64,000 bases of DNA from assembly GCA_008360955.1 (NCBI GenBank), contig LUCM01010464.1, forward strand, positions 101,496-165,495, read 5' to 3'. Under the pieces are notes generated by a model, which saw nothing but the letters and a program-made list of their open reading frames with translations, was not told the origin of the DNA and did not search any database. The stretch is from Fasciolopsis buskii (Eukaryota > Platyhelminthes > Trematoda > Plagiorchiida > Fasciolidae). The position numbers and the translations under genes were made by a program. Positions 63,544 to 64,000 of this stretch are shown here, piece by piece (position 1 is the first letter of the stretch; the number at the start of each line of letters is the position of its first letter).

Positions 63544-64000
63544 GTAAGTAAGTGTTTAGTTACTTGTAAATTATAGGGTAACGATGTTTCAATTACTAAC
63601 GATTAAAACAACTGGCGCGAGATTGTTTATGTCATCTTCCTGTGTTAATTTGCACTGTCGCACGCCTGAAGCATGAATGTGATGCTACATATGTTAGCCT
63701 GTAGCCTGTCACGCTCCTGTTGTAGAGTTTGGCGAGAGACTGTCAACCATGTCTCGGAATTTTAAGGCCGTATAAATCCACATAATATAATTACAAACTT
63801 CGGACGCACCTATACACTTGGCCATAGTAAATTGCAGTGCTGAGGAAAACAGTCTCAGAAGTTTGTGAACAATGAGTGCATGCGGGAATCTAGCGCAGTG
63901 TTCGCAGTTCGTACGTGTTTCTGACTGTGATCACTCGAATTTTCGGTTCTTCTATGACATGCTTGAAGAACGAGTGCAGTGAAAGTGTTCTATCCCATTA
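63544..64000. other. No feature seen
   Basis: No exon, repeat or promoter could be supported in the last 450 bases. Confidence 0.3.

Overview
The window looks like nuclear DNA of a parasitic flatworm, most likely a digenean trematode (fluke). It is gene-sparse and moderately AT-rich, with no operons, ribosome binding sites or long ORFs. It holds fragments of CR1/jockey-like and RTE-like non-LTR retrotransposons and at least two tRNA-derived SINE families. Its coding DNA is split into very short exons by GT..AG introns with GTAAGT-type donors. The organism call is inference; no species can be named from the sequence.

The main content is four small multi-exon genes read by eye from splice signals and phase. 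All four appear to encode secreted proteins: a + strand gene at 19291-19971 (70 aa, 5 exons, one coding micro-exon of 18 nt); a - strand gene at 49766-48980 (81 aa, 3 exons, Gly/Cys-rich); a - strand gene at 7934-6813 (93 aa, 5 exons of 45-70 nt); and a - strand gene at 36524-29660 (190 or 193 aa, 8-9 exons, including a 21-nt and perhaps a 9-nt micro-exon). In each, exon 1 encodes only a signal peptide and ends in phase 1. Most inner exons are symmetric 1-1, and a TATA-like element lies about 43-57 bp upstream of the ATG. This is the architecture of micro-exon genes (MEGs) known from schistosomes and other flukes. None of the four proteins is recognised.

Two further partial genes on the - strand have phase-consistent 3' exons (53022-52544 and 62063-57981). 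Several isolated candidate exons are listed with low confidence.

Layout: 0-1.1 kb decayed CR1/jockey-like RT; 1.1-6.8 kb mostly non-coding with one SINE; 6.8-8.0 kb MEG-like gene; 8-19 kb sparse, with a perfect TA palindrome and SINEs; 19.2-20.3 kb MEG-like gene; 20.3-26.4 kb candidate exons and a SINE; 26.4-28.7 kb decayed RTE; 29.6-36.6 kb MEG-like gene; 36.6-48.9 kb mostly non-coding with SINEs and candidate exons; 48.9-49.8 kb MEG-like gene; 51.7-54.0 kb SINEs around the 3' end of a gene; 58-62 kb 3' part of another gene; 63.4 kb one candidate exon. No CRISPR array, rRNA or functional tRNA was seen.
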